Shown in pieces: positions 34,651 through 42,561 of a DNA stretch of 64,000 nucleotides (positions are counted from its first letter, which is position 1; every line of letters begins with the position of its first letter). The notes beneath the pieces were generated by a model. That model was given only the letters and a program-made list of their open reading frames with translations, did not search any database and had not been told where the DNA came from. The position numbers were made by a program, and so were the translations under genes. The DNA comes from Arminella tubonensis (GTDB taxonomy: Bacteria; Pseudomonadota; Alphaproteobacteria; Rhizobiales; Rhizobiaceae): contig NZ_PCDP01000001.1 in assembly GCF_003240585.1 (NCBI RefSeq), positions 434,001 through 498,000 on the forward strand, written 5' to 3'.

Positions 34651-34823
34651 CCTTTGCGGCGGCATGCAATTCTCTTGTTCTTTTTCTCAAATCAACCAAT
34701 TATTCAACCGAACACGCTTATGGATCGTTCGTGACCGGCCGGATCGGTCTCCCTCGGTGACAGTTCGCAGCGGTTTTCGGCTAGTGGCGCCGATATAGTC
34801 AATTTCGGGCGGGAATTCGAGAC

Positions 34824-36986
34824 GTGGATCCATCAAATCCAGAAGGCCAGCCACCGGAGCGACCGCGCAGGAAACGCCATCTGCTGCTGCGGATCGATTC
34901 GCTTATCGATTCGACCATCTGGAATGCCGGTTTCCGCGCTGCCGAAATCTGGGAAGACATTACCATCTTTTTCCGCCGCTTCCGCGTCCGCGGCTGGAAG
35001 AGGATCGTCTTCGAACTGGCCGGCGAAGGCATGACGCTCGGCGTCGCCGCCTCGGTCGTCCTGCTTGCGCTCGCCATGCCTGCCTTCGAGTCTACCGAAG
35101 GAGATTGGCGTAATCGCGGCAACTTCGCCGTCACCTTCCTCGACCGCTACGGCAACGTCATCGGCCATCGCGGCATCATCCACGAAAACTCGGTTCCCGT
35201 CGACGAACTGCCCGATTATTTCGTCAAGGCGGTGCTGGCGACCGAGGACCGGCGGTTTTTCGACCATTTCGGCATCGACGTCTTCGGCCTGTTCCGCGCG
35301 CTGACCGTCAATGCCCAGGCCGGCGGCGTGGTCCAGGGCGGCTCGACGCTGACACAGCAGCTGGCCAAGAACGTGTTCCTCACCAACGAGCGCTCCATCG
35401 AGCGCAAGATCAAGGAAGCGTTCCTGGCGATCTGGCTGGAAGCCAACCTTTCGAAGAAGGAAATTCTCAGCCTCTACCTCGACCGGACCTATATGGGCGG
35501 CGGCACTTTTGGCGCGGCGGCGGCGGCGCAATATTATTTCGGCAAGAGCATCACGGACGTCAACCTGGCGGAGGCCGCCATGCTCGCCGGCCTGTTCAAG
35601 GCGCCGACGAAATATGCCCCGAGCGTCAATCTTCCCGCGGCCCGGGCGCGCGCCAACGATGTGCTGAGCAACCTCGTCCAGAGCGGTTTCATGACCGAGG
35701 GCCAGGTGATTGCCGCCCGGCGAAGCCCTGCCAGCGTCGTCGACCGCGCCCAGGTCGAATCTCCCGATTTCTTCCTCGACTGGGCCTTCGACGAGGTGCA
35801 GCGCCTGTCGCCCCGCTTCTCGCAGCGTTCGCTGATCGTGCATACGACGATCGACATGAGCCTGCAGAAGGCGGCGGAGGATTCGATCGAGTCCAGCCTG
35901 CTCGAATATGGCGAGCACTACAACGCCAAGCAGGGTGCCTCTGTCATGATCGAGAACGGCGGCGCGGTGCGCGCCATGGTCGGCGGCCGGGACTATGGCG
36001 AAAGCCAGTTCAACCGCGCTACCAAGGCGCTTCGCCAGCCGGGCTCGTCCTTCAAGATCTACACCTATTCGGTCGCCATGGAGAGCGGCATGACGCCGAC
36101 GACGACCATCGTCGACGCGCCGATCACCTGGGGCAACTGGAGCCCGCATAACTATGAAAACCGCTATGAAGGCAAGATCACCCTGACGACGGCGATCGCC
36201 AAGTCGATCAACACGGTGCCGGTGCGGCTTGCCAAGGAGAAATTCGGCATCCAGCCGATCCGCGACATGGCGAAGGCGCTTGGCGTCGAAACGCCGATCC
36301 GTAACGACAAGACCATCCCGATCGGCACCTCCGAAGTCACCGTTCTCGACCAGGCGACGGCCTATGCGGTATTCCCCGCCGATGGCCTGCAATCACGGCG
36401 GCACGGAATCTCTCAGATTTCCGGCTACGACGGCAAGGTGCTCTACGATTTCGACCGGGACGAACCGCCGGCCAAGCGCGTGCTCAGCGAACAGGCCGCG
36501 TCATACATGAACCAGATGCTGACCCAGATCCCGATCATCGGCACCGGCCGCAAGGCAGCACTCGACAACGGCATCGTCGTCGGCGGCAAGACCGGCACGA
36601 CGCAGGCCTATCGCGACGCTTGGTTCATCGGCTTTACCGGCAACTACACCTGCGCCGTCTGGTTCGGCAATGACGACTATACCTCGACCAACAACATGAC
36701 CGGCGGCACGCTTCCGGCCATGACCTTCAAGAAGATCATGGACTATGCCCACCAGGGCATCGTGCTGAAGCCGATCCCGGGCATCCAGGACCCCTTCCCG
36801 GTGCAAAAGCCGCAAACGGTCGCCGCCAAGAAGCCGCCTGCCGACACCGACGCCGCAACCACCCTGCCGCCACCCATCCGCCCACGCTCGCTGTCCCAGG
36901 ATTCAACCAGGATCCTGCACGACATCGGCAGCAGGCTGAAGGCTGCAGCACCGCCGGTGCCGGAGAAGGTGGCGAGCGCGGGGTGA
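34824..36986 (+). CDS. Class A penicillin-binding protein (glycosyltransferase/transpeptidase)
   Basis: A 720-residue bifunctional peptidoglycan synthase. A cytoplasmic basic tail and membrane helix (about 65-88) precede the GT51 domain with catalytic E141 (ATEDRRFFDHFG) and GGSTLTQQLAKN. The transpeptidase domain has SxxK at S408-K411 (PGSSFKI), SxN (AKSINTV) and KTG (GGKTGTTQ). The C-terminal proline/alanine tail is low complexity. The GTG at 34824 is used as start. It is a PBP1A/1C-type housekeeping enzyme of the cell envelope with all motifs intact. Confidence 0.94.
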   Translation: MDPSNPEGQPPERPRRKRHLLLRIDSLIDSTIWNAGFRAAEIWEDITIFFRRFRVRGWKRIVFELAGEGMTLGVAASVVLLALAMPAFESTEGDWRNRGNFAVTFLDRYGNVIGHRGIIHENSVPVDELPDYFVKAVLATEDRRFFDHFGIDVFGLFRALTVNAQAGGVVQGGSTLTQQLAKNVFLTNERSIERKIKEAFLAIWLEANLSKKEILSLYLDRTYMGGGTFGAAAAAQYYFGKSITDVNLAEAAMLAGLFKAPTKYAPSVNLPAARARANDVLSNLVQSGFMTEGQVIAARRSPASVVDRAQVESPDFFLDWAFDEVQRLSPRFSQRSLIVHTTIDMSLQKAAEDSIESSLLEYGEHYNAKQGASVMIENGGAVRAMVGGRDYGESQFNRATKALRQPGSSFKIYTYSVAMESGMTPTTTIVDAPITWGNWSPHNYENRYEGKITLTTAIAKSINTVPVRLAKEKFGIQPIRDMAKALGVETPIRNDKTIPIGTSEVTVLDQATAYAVFPADGLQSRRHGISQISGYDGKVLYDFDRDEPPAKRVLSEQAASYMNQMLTQIPIIGTGRKAALDNGIVVGGKTGTTQAYRDAWFIGFTGNYTCAVWFGNDDYTSTNNMTGGTLPAMTFKKIMDYAHQGIVLKPIPGIQDPFPVQKPQTVAAKKPPADTDAATTLPPPIRPRSLSQDSTRILHDIGSRLKAAAPPVPEKVASAG

Positions 36987-36995
36987 GCGGAAGGT

Positions 36996-37316
36996 TCAGG
37001 CTGCTCGCGGCTCGATCTTCGATAATTCGGGCATGATAGCCCGCCGCCGCTCCATCAGGTCATAATCCGCCTGCAGCCCGAGGAAAAAGCCCTCCGACAT
37101 GCCGAAGTAGCGTGCCAGCCTCAAGTCGGTGTCTGCGGTCACATTTCGCTTGCCCAGCACGATCTCGTTGATCCGCCTTGGAGGAACGTTGATTGCTCGA
37201 GCCAAACCGTTCTGGCTCAACTCCATGGGCTTCAGGAACTCTTCCAGAAGAATTTCGCCGGGGTGCGGGTTAGCCAGCCAATCCGCGTCAGCGGTGGTAA
37301 TCGATGATTTCAACAT
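36996..37316 (-). CDS. higA: HigA-type antitoxin
   Basis: A 106-residue HTH antitoxin of the VapI/HigA class: NPHPGEILLEEFLKPMELSQNGLARAINVPPRRINEIVLGKRNVTADTDLRLARYFG is the typical XRE helix-turn-helix with the family's N-terminal 'HPGEIL'. The ATG at 37316 has GGAGG eight bases upstream and lies within the end of higB (29-base overlap). It should bind the toxin and repress the operon through the tandem operators at 37581-37614. Confidence 0.9.
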   Translation of the reverse strand: MLKSSITTADADWLANPHPGEILLEEFLKPMELSQNGLARAINVPPRRINEIVLGKRNVTADTDLRLARYFGMSEGFFLGLQADYDLMERRRAIMPELSKIEPRAA

Positions 37317-37572
37317 TTCGCGGGCCTCCTTCGCTCCAAACAAAACAAATGCGCCATTGATCGTTGATCCTGATGGAATGCTGCCCTTCCAGATTGCCTT
37401 TCAAGGCCTCAAGCCGGTTTCCCGGCGGGACCCTGAGGTCGGTGAGCGAACGCGCCTGATTGAGCAAACGGAGCTTTCTCAGAGCCGCATCTTGAATCTC
37501 CGGCGGAAATTTGCGGCTCCGCTGACCCGTCCAAATCCGTTCTGTTTCGGCATTTCCAAAGTTTTGGATCAT
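37288..37572 (-). CDS. higB: HigB-type mRNA-cleaving toxin
   Basis: A 94-residue RelE-superfamily toxin. The family pattern is visible in AETERIWTGQRSRKFPPEI, LEALKGNLEGQHSIRINDQWRICFVW and VEIIDYH. Such toxins cleave mRNA in the ribosomal A site. The toxin gene comes first, as usual for higBA. The promoter predicted upstream places the transcription start at or next to the ATG, implying a leaderless message. Confidence 0.92.
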   Translation of the reverse strand: MIQNFGNAETERIWTGQRSRKFPPEIQDAALRKLRLLNQARSLTDLRVPPGNRLEALKGNLEGQHSIRINDQWRICFVWSEGGPRNVEIIDYHR

Positions 37573-37577
37573 GGTTG

Positions 37578-37614
37578 ATCATAACGTGTGGCGTTACATA
37601 ACGCAAGGCGTTAT
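37578..37614 (-). promoter_or_regulatory. higBA promoter with two tandem operators
   Basis: On the minus strand TTGCGT (37606-37601) and TATGAT (37583-37578) are spaced by 17 bases. Two palindromes overlap the promoter: ATAACG-5-CGTTA (37581-37596) and ATAACG-5-CGTTAT (37598-37614), arms identical and spacing identical, 17 bases apart. This is a classical antitoxin operator pair. The -10 box ends six bases before the higB ATG. Confidence 0.65.
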
Positions 37615-37695
37615 AGCCTCAAACATCCACTGCCCTTCCCTCCCCCCTCAGAATCACAGATAACCTCATGATTGAATTGTCACGAGGAAGCCAAG

Positions 37696-38283
37696 GTGTT
37701 TCGGGTTCCCCTTCTGGTCGCGCTTTCGCTGATCATCGCCTTTGGCGGCGGTATCCTGTTCACGCTTTATGCGCTGAATGCGACCGCGGGCTTTGGTGCG
37801 ATCAAGCTTGGGGCGTGGGAGGCCTTTCCCAGCCTGCATACGGTCGAGGCCGACCCCTATGCGAAATCGCACCGGGCCCGTGCCGGCCGGCTGCTCTATG
37901 GGACGGCAGAGGGTCTGTCGTTTGCGGCGATCGATGACGACAACAACAACAGGCTCGTGGCCGGATGCAGCTACCGGATCAGCGGCCAGACGCCTGCGGC
38001 CCGTCTCTGGACCTTGTTTACCGCCGGTGACGACGGCGAGCCTTTGCCGCCGATCGAGGGCCGACCGTCGGCGCTGAATTCCTGGACGGTGCTGCGCAAT
38101 CCGGATTCCAGCTTCGTCATTTCGATCTCGCAGGATGCCAAGTCGGGCAACTGGCTGGCGCTGCCGCCCTCGGGCCGCTTCCGGCTGGTGCTGACCCTGC
38201 TCGACACACCGGCGGCCGGCAATTCCGGGCTGATCGACCTGTCGATGCCGAAGCTTGAAAAGACCGGGTGCGGTCATGCTTAG
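37696..38283 (+). CDS. DUF1214 domain protein, membrane anchored
   Basis: A 195-residue protein with one N-terminal membrane helix (about 4-26) and a periplasmic domain of DUF1214 type, recognised by RLLYGTAEGLSFAAIDDDNNNRL, CSYRISGQTPAARLWTL and LALPPSGRFRLVLTLLDTP. The GTG at 37696 (GAGGAA eight bases upstream) gives the best start. It overlaps the DUF1254 gene by eight bases; the two families commonly occur as pairs. Role unknown, perhaps envelope. Confidence 0.88.
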   Translation: MFRVPLLVALSLIIAFGGGILFTLYALNATAGFGAIKLGAWEAFPSLHTVEADPYAKSHRARAGRLLYGTAEGLSFAAIDDDNNNRLVAGCSYRISGQTPAARLWTLFTAGDDGEPLPPIEGRPSALNSWTVLRNPDSSFVISISQDAKSGNWLALPPSGRFRLVLTLLDTPAAGNSGLIDLSMPKLEKTGCGHA

Positions 38284-38824
38284 GATCGTCTTTGCCGTCC
38301 TCACCGGCCTCTTCGGGGCGGCCCTGCTACATCTCGTCATCATCCTGTCACTGCCGCACTACAGCGATCGCGATGCCTATACCCGTGTCGAGGACGAGGG
38401 CGAGGAGAACCATTTCTACATGCTTGACGACAAGGACGACGATGCGGGCCTTTCGAATGGCGACCCCTACATCAGGACGGCGGTCTGCGCCTTCGACATC
38501 AGCGACGAGCCGATCCGGCTGGCTGCAAACGGAAAGGTGCCGTTCTGGTCGCTTTCAGTTTATGACAAGGCATCTAACGAGGTCTTCAGCATGAGCGACC
38601 GAACCTCTGTCGGGGGGATACTCGACGTGCTGGTCGCGTCCCCGATCCAGCTTACCGGCATTCGCAAGGCGCTGCCGGCGACCCTTGCCCAATCCATCCT
38701 CGTCGAAATGCCGAGGGACGAGGGCTACGTGGTGCTGAGGACGATGGCGCCGCAGCGGAGCTTCGACGATGCCGCGCGCGGCTTCCTGTCACAAGCGGGT
38801 TGCGAGGCGTTCGAGGCTCAGTGA
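38276..38824 (+). CDS. DUF1254 domain protein, membrane anchored
   Basis: A 182-residue protein with an N-terminal membrane helix (about 3-25) and a periplasmic domain containing YIRTAVCAFDISDEPIRL, PFWSLSVYDKASNEVFSMSDR and EGYVVLRTM, fitting a short rhizobial DUF1254 member. It is shorter than the larger DUF1254 proteins of other bacteria. It is coupled to the DUF1214 gene upstream by overlap. Function unknown. Confidence 0.82.
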   Translation: MLRIVFAVLTGLFGAALLHLVIILSLPHYSDRDAYTRVEDEGEENHFYMLDDKDDDAGLSNGDPYIRTAVCAFDISDEPIRLAANGKVPFWSLSVYDKASNEVFSMSDRTSVGGILDVLVASPIQLTGIRKALPATLAQSILVEMPRDEGYVVLRTMAPQRSFDDAARGFLSQAGCEAFEAQ

Positions 38825-38856
38825 CTGCCGGCCAGCGTCAAGCGGACGGGCGTCAA

Positions 38857-39024
38857 TTATTTGGTCTTCGCGCGCTTGGCGCCGGATCGCGGACGCGGCG
38901 TGACGAATTCAAGGCGTTCATAGCGAACGCCGGTAAACAGCAGGATTTTTGCTTCCATCGGTTCCTTGGCGATAGGGCGCGGCGTCCGCGGTCGCCTGTC
39001 TCCAAGGGATATTACATTGGCCAT
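38857..39024 (-). CDS. Small conserved-looking basic protein, 55 residues
   Basis: A short minus-strand gene starts at the ATG at 39024, with GGAG six bases upstream, and encodes 55 residues: MANVISLGDRRPRTPRPIAKEP, then MEAKILLFTGVRYERLE and a basic tail ending AKRAKTK. The order is a disordered basic start, a beta hairpin and a basic end. The ribosome site, coding-like wobble GC and non-random composition support a real gene. It converges with the DUF1254 gene. No family function is known to me. Confidence 0.72.
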   Translation of the reverse strand: MANVISLGDRRPRTPRPIAKEPMEAKILLFTGVRYERLEFVTPRPRSGAKRAKTK

Positions 39025-39605
39025 TCTCGTCTCCATTTGCAGCTCGAGACGGATGAACTTGCGACTGATTTCACCCTGCCCGACTTACGTGCGGGCCGGC
39101 GCTCCCCTGGGATCGTGTCCTTTCGGACACCAGGCCATGGGCATTCGCGCCTTTCTCACGGCATTTTCACTCACGCTTAAAATACCGTGACATGAACACC
39201 TGATTTCGGCATTCACGCGAACATCTTACGACCAAATCTAGTAATCGCGCTGTTCTCACCCGAATTGAGACATAGGACAGTTAACAGAGTACTAATTTGA
39301 ACCTCACGACGCAGAACACGAATGACGTCCCTACCCTAAACGCAATCGACGCCGATTTGGTTTCATGGAAAGTCCAAGATTCTGCGAATCGCACGATCCG
39401 TTAAAATATCGTAAAATCATAATGTTAGATAAAACGTCGGCGCAAGTAACCGATATCCTGCAAAAGATGTACGTGTTGCATAAAAACGTCACGCAAATAT
39501 TATTTGCGAGGGGCAAAAAACGGCGTATGTTGTCCCGCGTCGGCTAAAAAGCAAGGCGGTGGCCGACGATTACCATATATGCGCTTGCCGCAGGACGGAG
39601 GGCGG
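39025..39605. promoter_or_regulatory. Intergenic region with a perfect inverted repeat
   Basis: This 580-base region is markedly AT-richer than its surroundings from about 39180 on. It holds a perfect palindrome CGCAAAT-ATT-ATTTGCG at 39492-39508, about 100 bases upstream of the small gene at 39606, a candidate operator. I see no convincing gene in it; a 60-codon plus-strand frame at 39365 has no ribosome site and poor coding character. Confidence 0.5.
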
Positions 39606-39815
39606 ATGATGTCTTTAATGGTGAATTCTTCCTTTTCCCCAGACGATGTGGACGTCCTACGCGGCGCCCTCGACAACTGGTGCGTGGAAAAACGGCTGAA
39701 TATCAAGAGCGCCGAAGCTCAATTCGCTGCGTCGGCCGCAATCGACCTTTTTCAATCGGGTCACAATACCAGCGAGAAGTTGCTGGCTGCGTTGCGGGAG
39801 CATCGAGCACTATAG
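39606..39815 (+). CDS. Small hypothetical protein, 69 residues
   Basis: A short helical protein (MMSLMVNSSFSPDDVDVLRGALDNWCVEKRL... to LLAALREHRAL). Tandem ATGs occur at 39606 and 39609; GGAGG lies four and seven bases upstream, so the second may be used. The acidic and amphipathic helix pattern with a cysteine suggests a small regulatory or partner protein. No family function is recognised. The palindrome at 39492 may control it. Confidence 0.7.
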   Translation: MMSLMVNSSFSPDDVDVLRGALDNWCVEKRLNIKSAEAQFAASAAIDLFQSGHNTSEKLLAALREHRAL

Positions 39816-40371
39816 TTTCAGCTGGCGCAGCGGTGGCGATGCGCCGTTCGGAGATGAGACCAGATCAGATGTGCGCTCCGCCTTTGCGGGGCATTTTTCG
39901 TTCCGAAGCTTCACAAAATCGCGCAGCGCCTGCCCTCCCCAGATAGAACACGCCCAGATTGCGCAGGTCGAATGCCGCCTCGAAACAGTCGGCGCTCCGT
40001 CAACGCGGCTGCCGGGCGCATCCCGGTGTGCCGGACGTGCCTGGGCGCGTCGTCGCCACGCAAGCTAAGCGGGCAATTTTTATTCGGATTTTAATAAAGT
40101 TTTCACGAGCTGTTAACCCTGCCCGCCTTACTCTTTCGATCAAGCCAGATCTGGAACGATCGCCTACGCGCCGGCTCTTCTATCTGTTTCTCGCCCGTCC
40201 GAAGGATCTTTTCGAGGCGCGGGGAGCAGGCTGGAAGCGGCGCCTCGCCTTCATGCGTTCTCGGGTTCGGTCCCTGTCTTTGTTCTGCGTATTTGTATGG
40301 GTGTTGGCGTGCGCGACCGGTTTCGAGACCTTGAAGGACCGCTGACTGTCCGAAAGAAGGATGTGGTACTG
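39816..40371. other. Intergenic region upstream of the DUF2336 gene
   Basis: About 550 bases without a gene that I can support. An AT-rich stretch at 40078-40120 (TTTTTATTCGG..., TTAATAAAG, GTTAACC) is the likely promoter area of the DUF2336 gene. GTTAACC resembles half of a CtrA-type site, but the full TTAA-N7-TTAA spacing is not present. Confidence 0.4.
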
Positions 40372-41367
40372 ATGGCGACGGTCAGCAGCTTCGAGTGCAT
40401 GCCCCACCCGGCGAAATCGGCGTTGCGGCAGTTCGCAGAGCTCTTCACCCCCCTCTTCCAGGCCTCGTCAGATGAAGCCAAACGTCAGGCCGTGGCCGCC
40501 CTCTCGCAGTGCCCGAACGTACCGCCGGCGGTGGCACTGTTCATCGGCTCCCAGCCGATTGCCATCGCGGCGCCTTTCCTCGCCAGTTCGCAGATCATCG
40601 ACGACGACACCCTGATCACCATTGCCAGAACACAAGGGGCTGCCCACGCGAGGGCAATCGTCCGCCGCGAGCAGCTGTCGCCCAAGGTGATCGACGCGCT
40701 GGTCAGTCTTCGGCAGGCCGAGCCCGGTCGCGGTGGCTGGGCCACGGAGGGGGCCATCGAACAGGCGCCGCTCCCACAAGTTTACGACGCACATCCCTCG
40801 CCTGCCGACGACGTGCAGTCGACGTTGCTCGCTCGCGAAGAGGCCTTGCGCCGTGAAATCAAGCAGATAGCCCGACACCTCAGCGATGGCGCCAACGATC
40901 GCCTGGGACTGCGGACCTTGTCCGATGTGCAGGAGGCGCTGCTCGTGCGCTTTGCCCGGGAGCGCGAGGCGGCTCATTTCGCCACCACGCTTGCCGACGC
41001 GCTATCGGCCTCCTGCTGGCTTGCCGAGCGGATATTGCTCGATCTCTCGGGGCAACAGCTGGCCGTGACACTGACCAGTCTCGGCATGGGTCTTGCCGAC
41101 GCCGTCTTCGTCCTCGAACGCTTCTATCCACACCTCTCCGACATGCATGGCAGCGTCAGCCGTGCCTGGCTTGTGCTTGACGACGCCGATCCTGAAGACT
41201 GCGAAAGACGCGTCGAGGCATGGCGCCGGGCGGACCGCTATACCTACCTGCCGGAGGAACGGTCGACCCCGCTGCCATCTCGGCCGGCCGTATCGCAATT
41301 CACCCGCCAAGTCGCCCCCAGCCGCGACCTCCGCACCGTCGCCCGCGCTTTTGGCGGTTCGCGGTAA
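40372..41367 (+). CDS. DUF2336 domain protein
   Basis: A 331-residue protein, mostly helical with HEAT-like repeats. Motifs fitting alphaproteobacterial DUF2336 proteins are LFQASSDEAKRQAVAALSQCPNVPPAVALFIGSQPIAIAAPFL and HARAIVRREQLSPKVIDALVS. The ATG at 40372 begins MATVSSFECMPHP; an upstream in-frame ATG at 40297 lies in a less likely region. DUF2336 proteins are often near cell-cycle or signalling genes; no function is established. Confidence 0.85.
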   Translation: MATVSSFECMPHPAKSALRQFAELFTPLFQASSDEAKRQAVAALSQCPNVPPAVALFIGSQPIAIAAPFLASSQIIDDDTLITIARTQGAAHARAIVRREQLSPKVIDALVSLRQAEPGRGGWATEGAIEQAPLPQVYDAHPSPADDVQSTLLAREEALRREIKQIARHLSDGANDRLGLRTLSDVQEALLVRFAREREAAHFATTLADALSASCWLAERILLDLSGQQLAVTLTSLGMGLADAVFVLERFYPHLSDMHGSVSRAWLVLDDADPEDCERRVEAWRRADRYTYLPEERSTPLPSRPAVSQFTRQVAPSRDLRTVARAFGGSR

Positions 41368-41589
41368 GACGCGACAATCATCTTCGCCGCGGCCAGAAGC
41401 TGCCAATTCCGCCTGCATGCGGGGAGAGGTTGCGCGCCATTGGCGTGCAAGTGTTTCTCCCTCAGGTAGCAATTTTGTCTTGATATGAATCTTCTTGGAG
41501 ATAGGTTGCAAGTCTGCGGACGATGCCACCGATTTGGCTGTTGCCCTACACCTTCGCTCTCGAGCCTCTTAAATCTCTCCAGGATTCTT

Positions 41590-41982
41590 TTGATTACTTT
41601 CTCACCTACGCGTGGCTTGATTTTGATGTGCAATTTCGACATGGCAACCGTGCCTCCTGAAATGAGGAAAATTCGGCGTGTCGTGGTCGTTTCTCCGAAA
41701 TCATATAACAAGCGCAAGAGTATGTCGGTGCCGGGGAAGTGCATTGTCGTGCCTTTTTCAGCGTCACAACCGCGAACCCAACTGGCATCACACGTTGCGA
41801 TTGCCGACAAGTCATATGACAGCCTCACCAAACAGGTTTGGGCAATCTGCGAAATGGTGACTCATGTTTCTCACGCCCGGCTTGACCGCGTGGCTTCTGG
41901 ACGAAAATTCCTGAGCGAATCTATGAATGCCAACGACCTTGCGCGGATAGAAGACGCATTGCGACATTCGCTTGGCCTTTGA
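41590..41982 (+). CDS. PemK/MazF-family endoribonuclease toxin without an adjacent antitoxin
   Basis: About 130 residues. The family core is present: PTRGLILMCNFD, PPEMRKIRRVVVVSPK, the ligand loop SVPGKCIVVPFSAS and KSYDSLTKQVWAICEMVTHVSHARLDRV. MazF-type toxins cut single-stranded RNA. The upstream homologous segment PTRG suggests initiation at the TTG at 41590 (AGGA upstream) rather than the ATG at 41626. No antitoxin gene is found in the 220 bases before it or after it, so it is an orphan or silenced toxin. Confidence 0.78.
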   Translation: MITFSPTRGLILMCNFDMATVPPEMRKIRRVVVVSPKSYNKRKSMSVPGKCIVVPFSASQPRTQLASHVAIADKSYDSLTKQVWAICEMVTHVSHARLDRVASGRKFLSESMNANDLARIEDALRHSLGL

Positions 41983-41988
41983 TGACAC

Positions 41989-42090
41989 TTGACCGATAAC
42001 GCAACAGCGACCATATATAGACCACTTCCCGAAAGGGGCTTGCGGGCCTGGCCGAAGCGAAAGCTTCAGTCAGGCCTAAATATTTTTGGG
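41989..42090 (+). ncRNA. Candidate small RNA with its own promoter
   Basis: A TTGACC box (41989-41994) and an ATATAT/CATATA box (42012-42018) with 17-18 base spacing predict transcription from about 42024. No reading frame follows. The downstream sequence has a CCCGAAAGGG hairpin (42028-42037) and a long hairpin GGCCTG...CAGGCC (42045-42076) whose inner stem GAAGC-GAAA-GCTTC has a GNRA-type loop. A T-rich tail (TAAATATTTTT, 42077-42087) follows, as in an intrinsic terminator. The total would be about 65 bases. Alternatively it is only a terminator for the MazF-like gene. Confidence 0.5.
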
Positions 42091-42150
42091 CCTTTCGTTG
42101 ATGCGATTTGCTTCTGCGTGCGGACACTGGCCCAGCATTACCGCAGCTTT

Positions 42151-42507
42151 TCACAACGGGTTTTCCCGAACATCCGCCATCGGGACGATATCGGCGATAT
42201 CGTCTGTCTCGAGCTCGACAACCCAGAGGTCGGAATCGAACTTGATTTCGCGGTCGAGCATTTGTCGAACCATCTCGGGGGTTTCGCGGTCGAGGCGGGT
42301 TTCGAAGAGACGTCCGATGGTCTCGTCTTCATCGAAGAAGCTTTGCGGCGCCGGGGCATAGAGCGTTTCCAGCCCGTCGCGAAATCGTTGCCTTATGAAA
42401 ATGGCGCCGGCAGCCTCCGCTCCCTTGCGCTCGACGGCGGCAAAGTCGCCGCGGCCAAAAAGTCGGCGGATCAGGGCTGAAACGAAGATGTCGCTGCGCA
42501 ATCTCAT
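42151..42507 (-). CDS. DUF1491 family protein
   Basis: A 118-residue protein recognised by its N-terminal MRLRSDIFVSALIRRLFGRGDFAAVERKGAEAAGAIFIRQRF and RLDRETPEMVRQMLDREIKFDSDLWVVELE, as in DUF1491 proteins of alphaproteobacteria. The function is unknown. It is transcribed in the same direction as the peptidoglycan-binding and kinase genes upstream, 54 bases after them. Confidence 0.9.
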   Translation of the reverse strand: MRLRSDIFVSALIRRLFGRGDFAAVERKGAEAAGAIFIRQRFRDGLETLYAPAPQSFFDEDETIGRLFETRLDRETPEMVRQMLDREIKFDSDLWVVELETDDIADIVPMADVRENPL

Positions 42508-42561
42508 GGTCGAGCTATAGCGACGGCAGGCGGTCCAGGCAATGCGACCTGAGGGAACGCG

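Noticed and set aside
38276..38824. Possible full-length DUF1254 enzyme
   Set aside because: The length (182 residues) fits only the short membrane-anchored type; no catalytic motif is seen, so no enzyme role is claimed.
40093..40120. CtrA binding site upstream of the DUF2336 gene
   Set aside because: TTAA and GTTAACC are present, but the TTAA-N7-TTAA spacing is not met.
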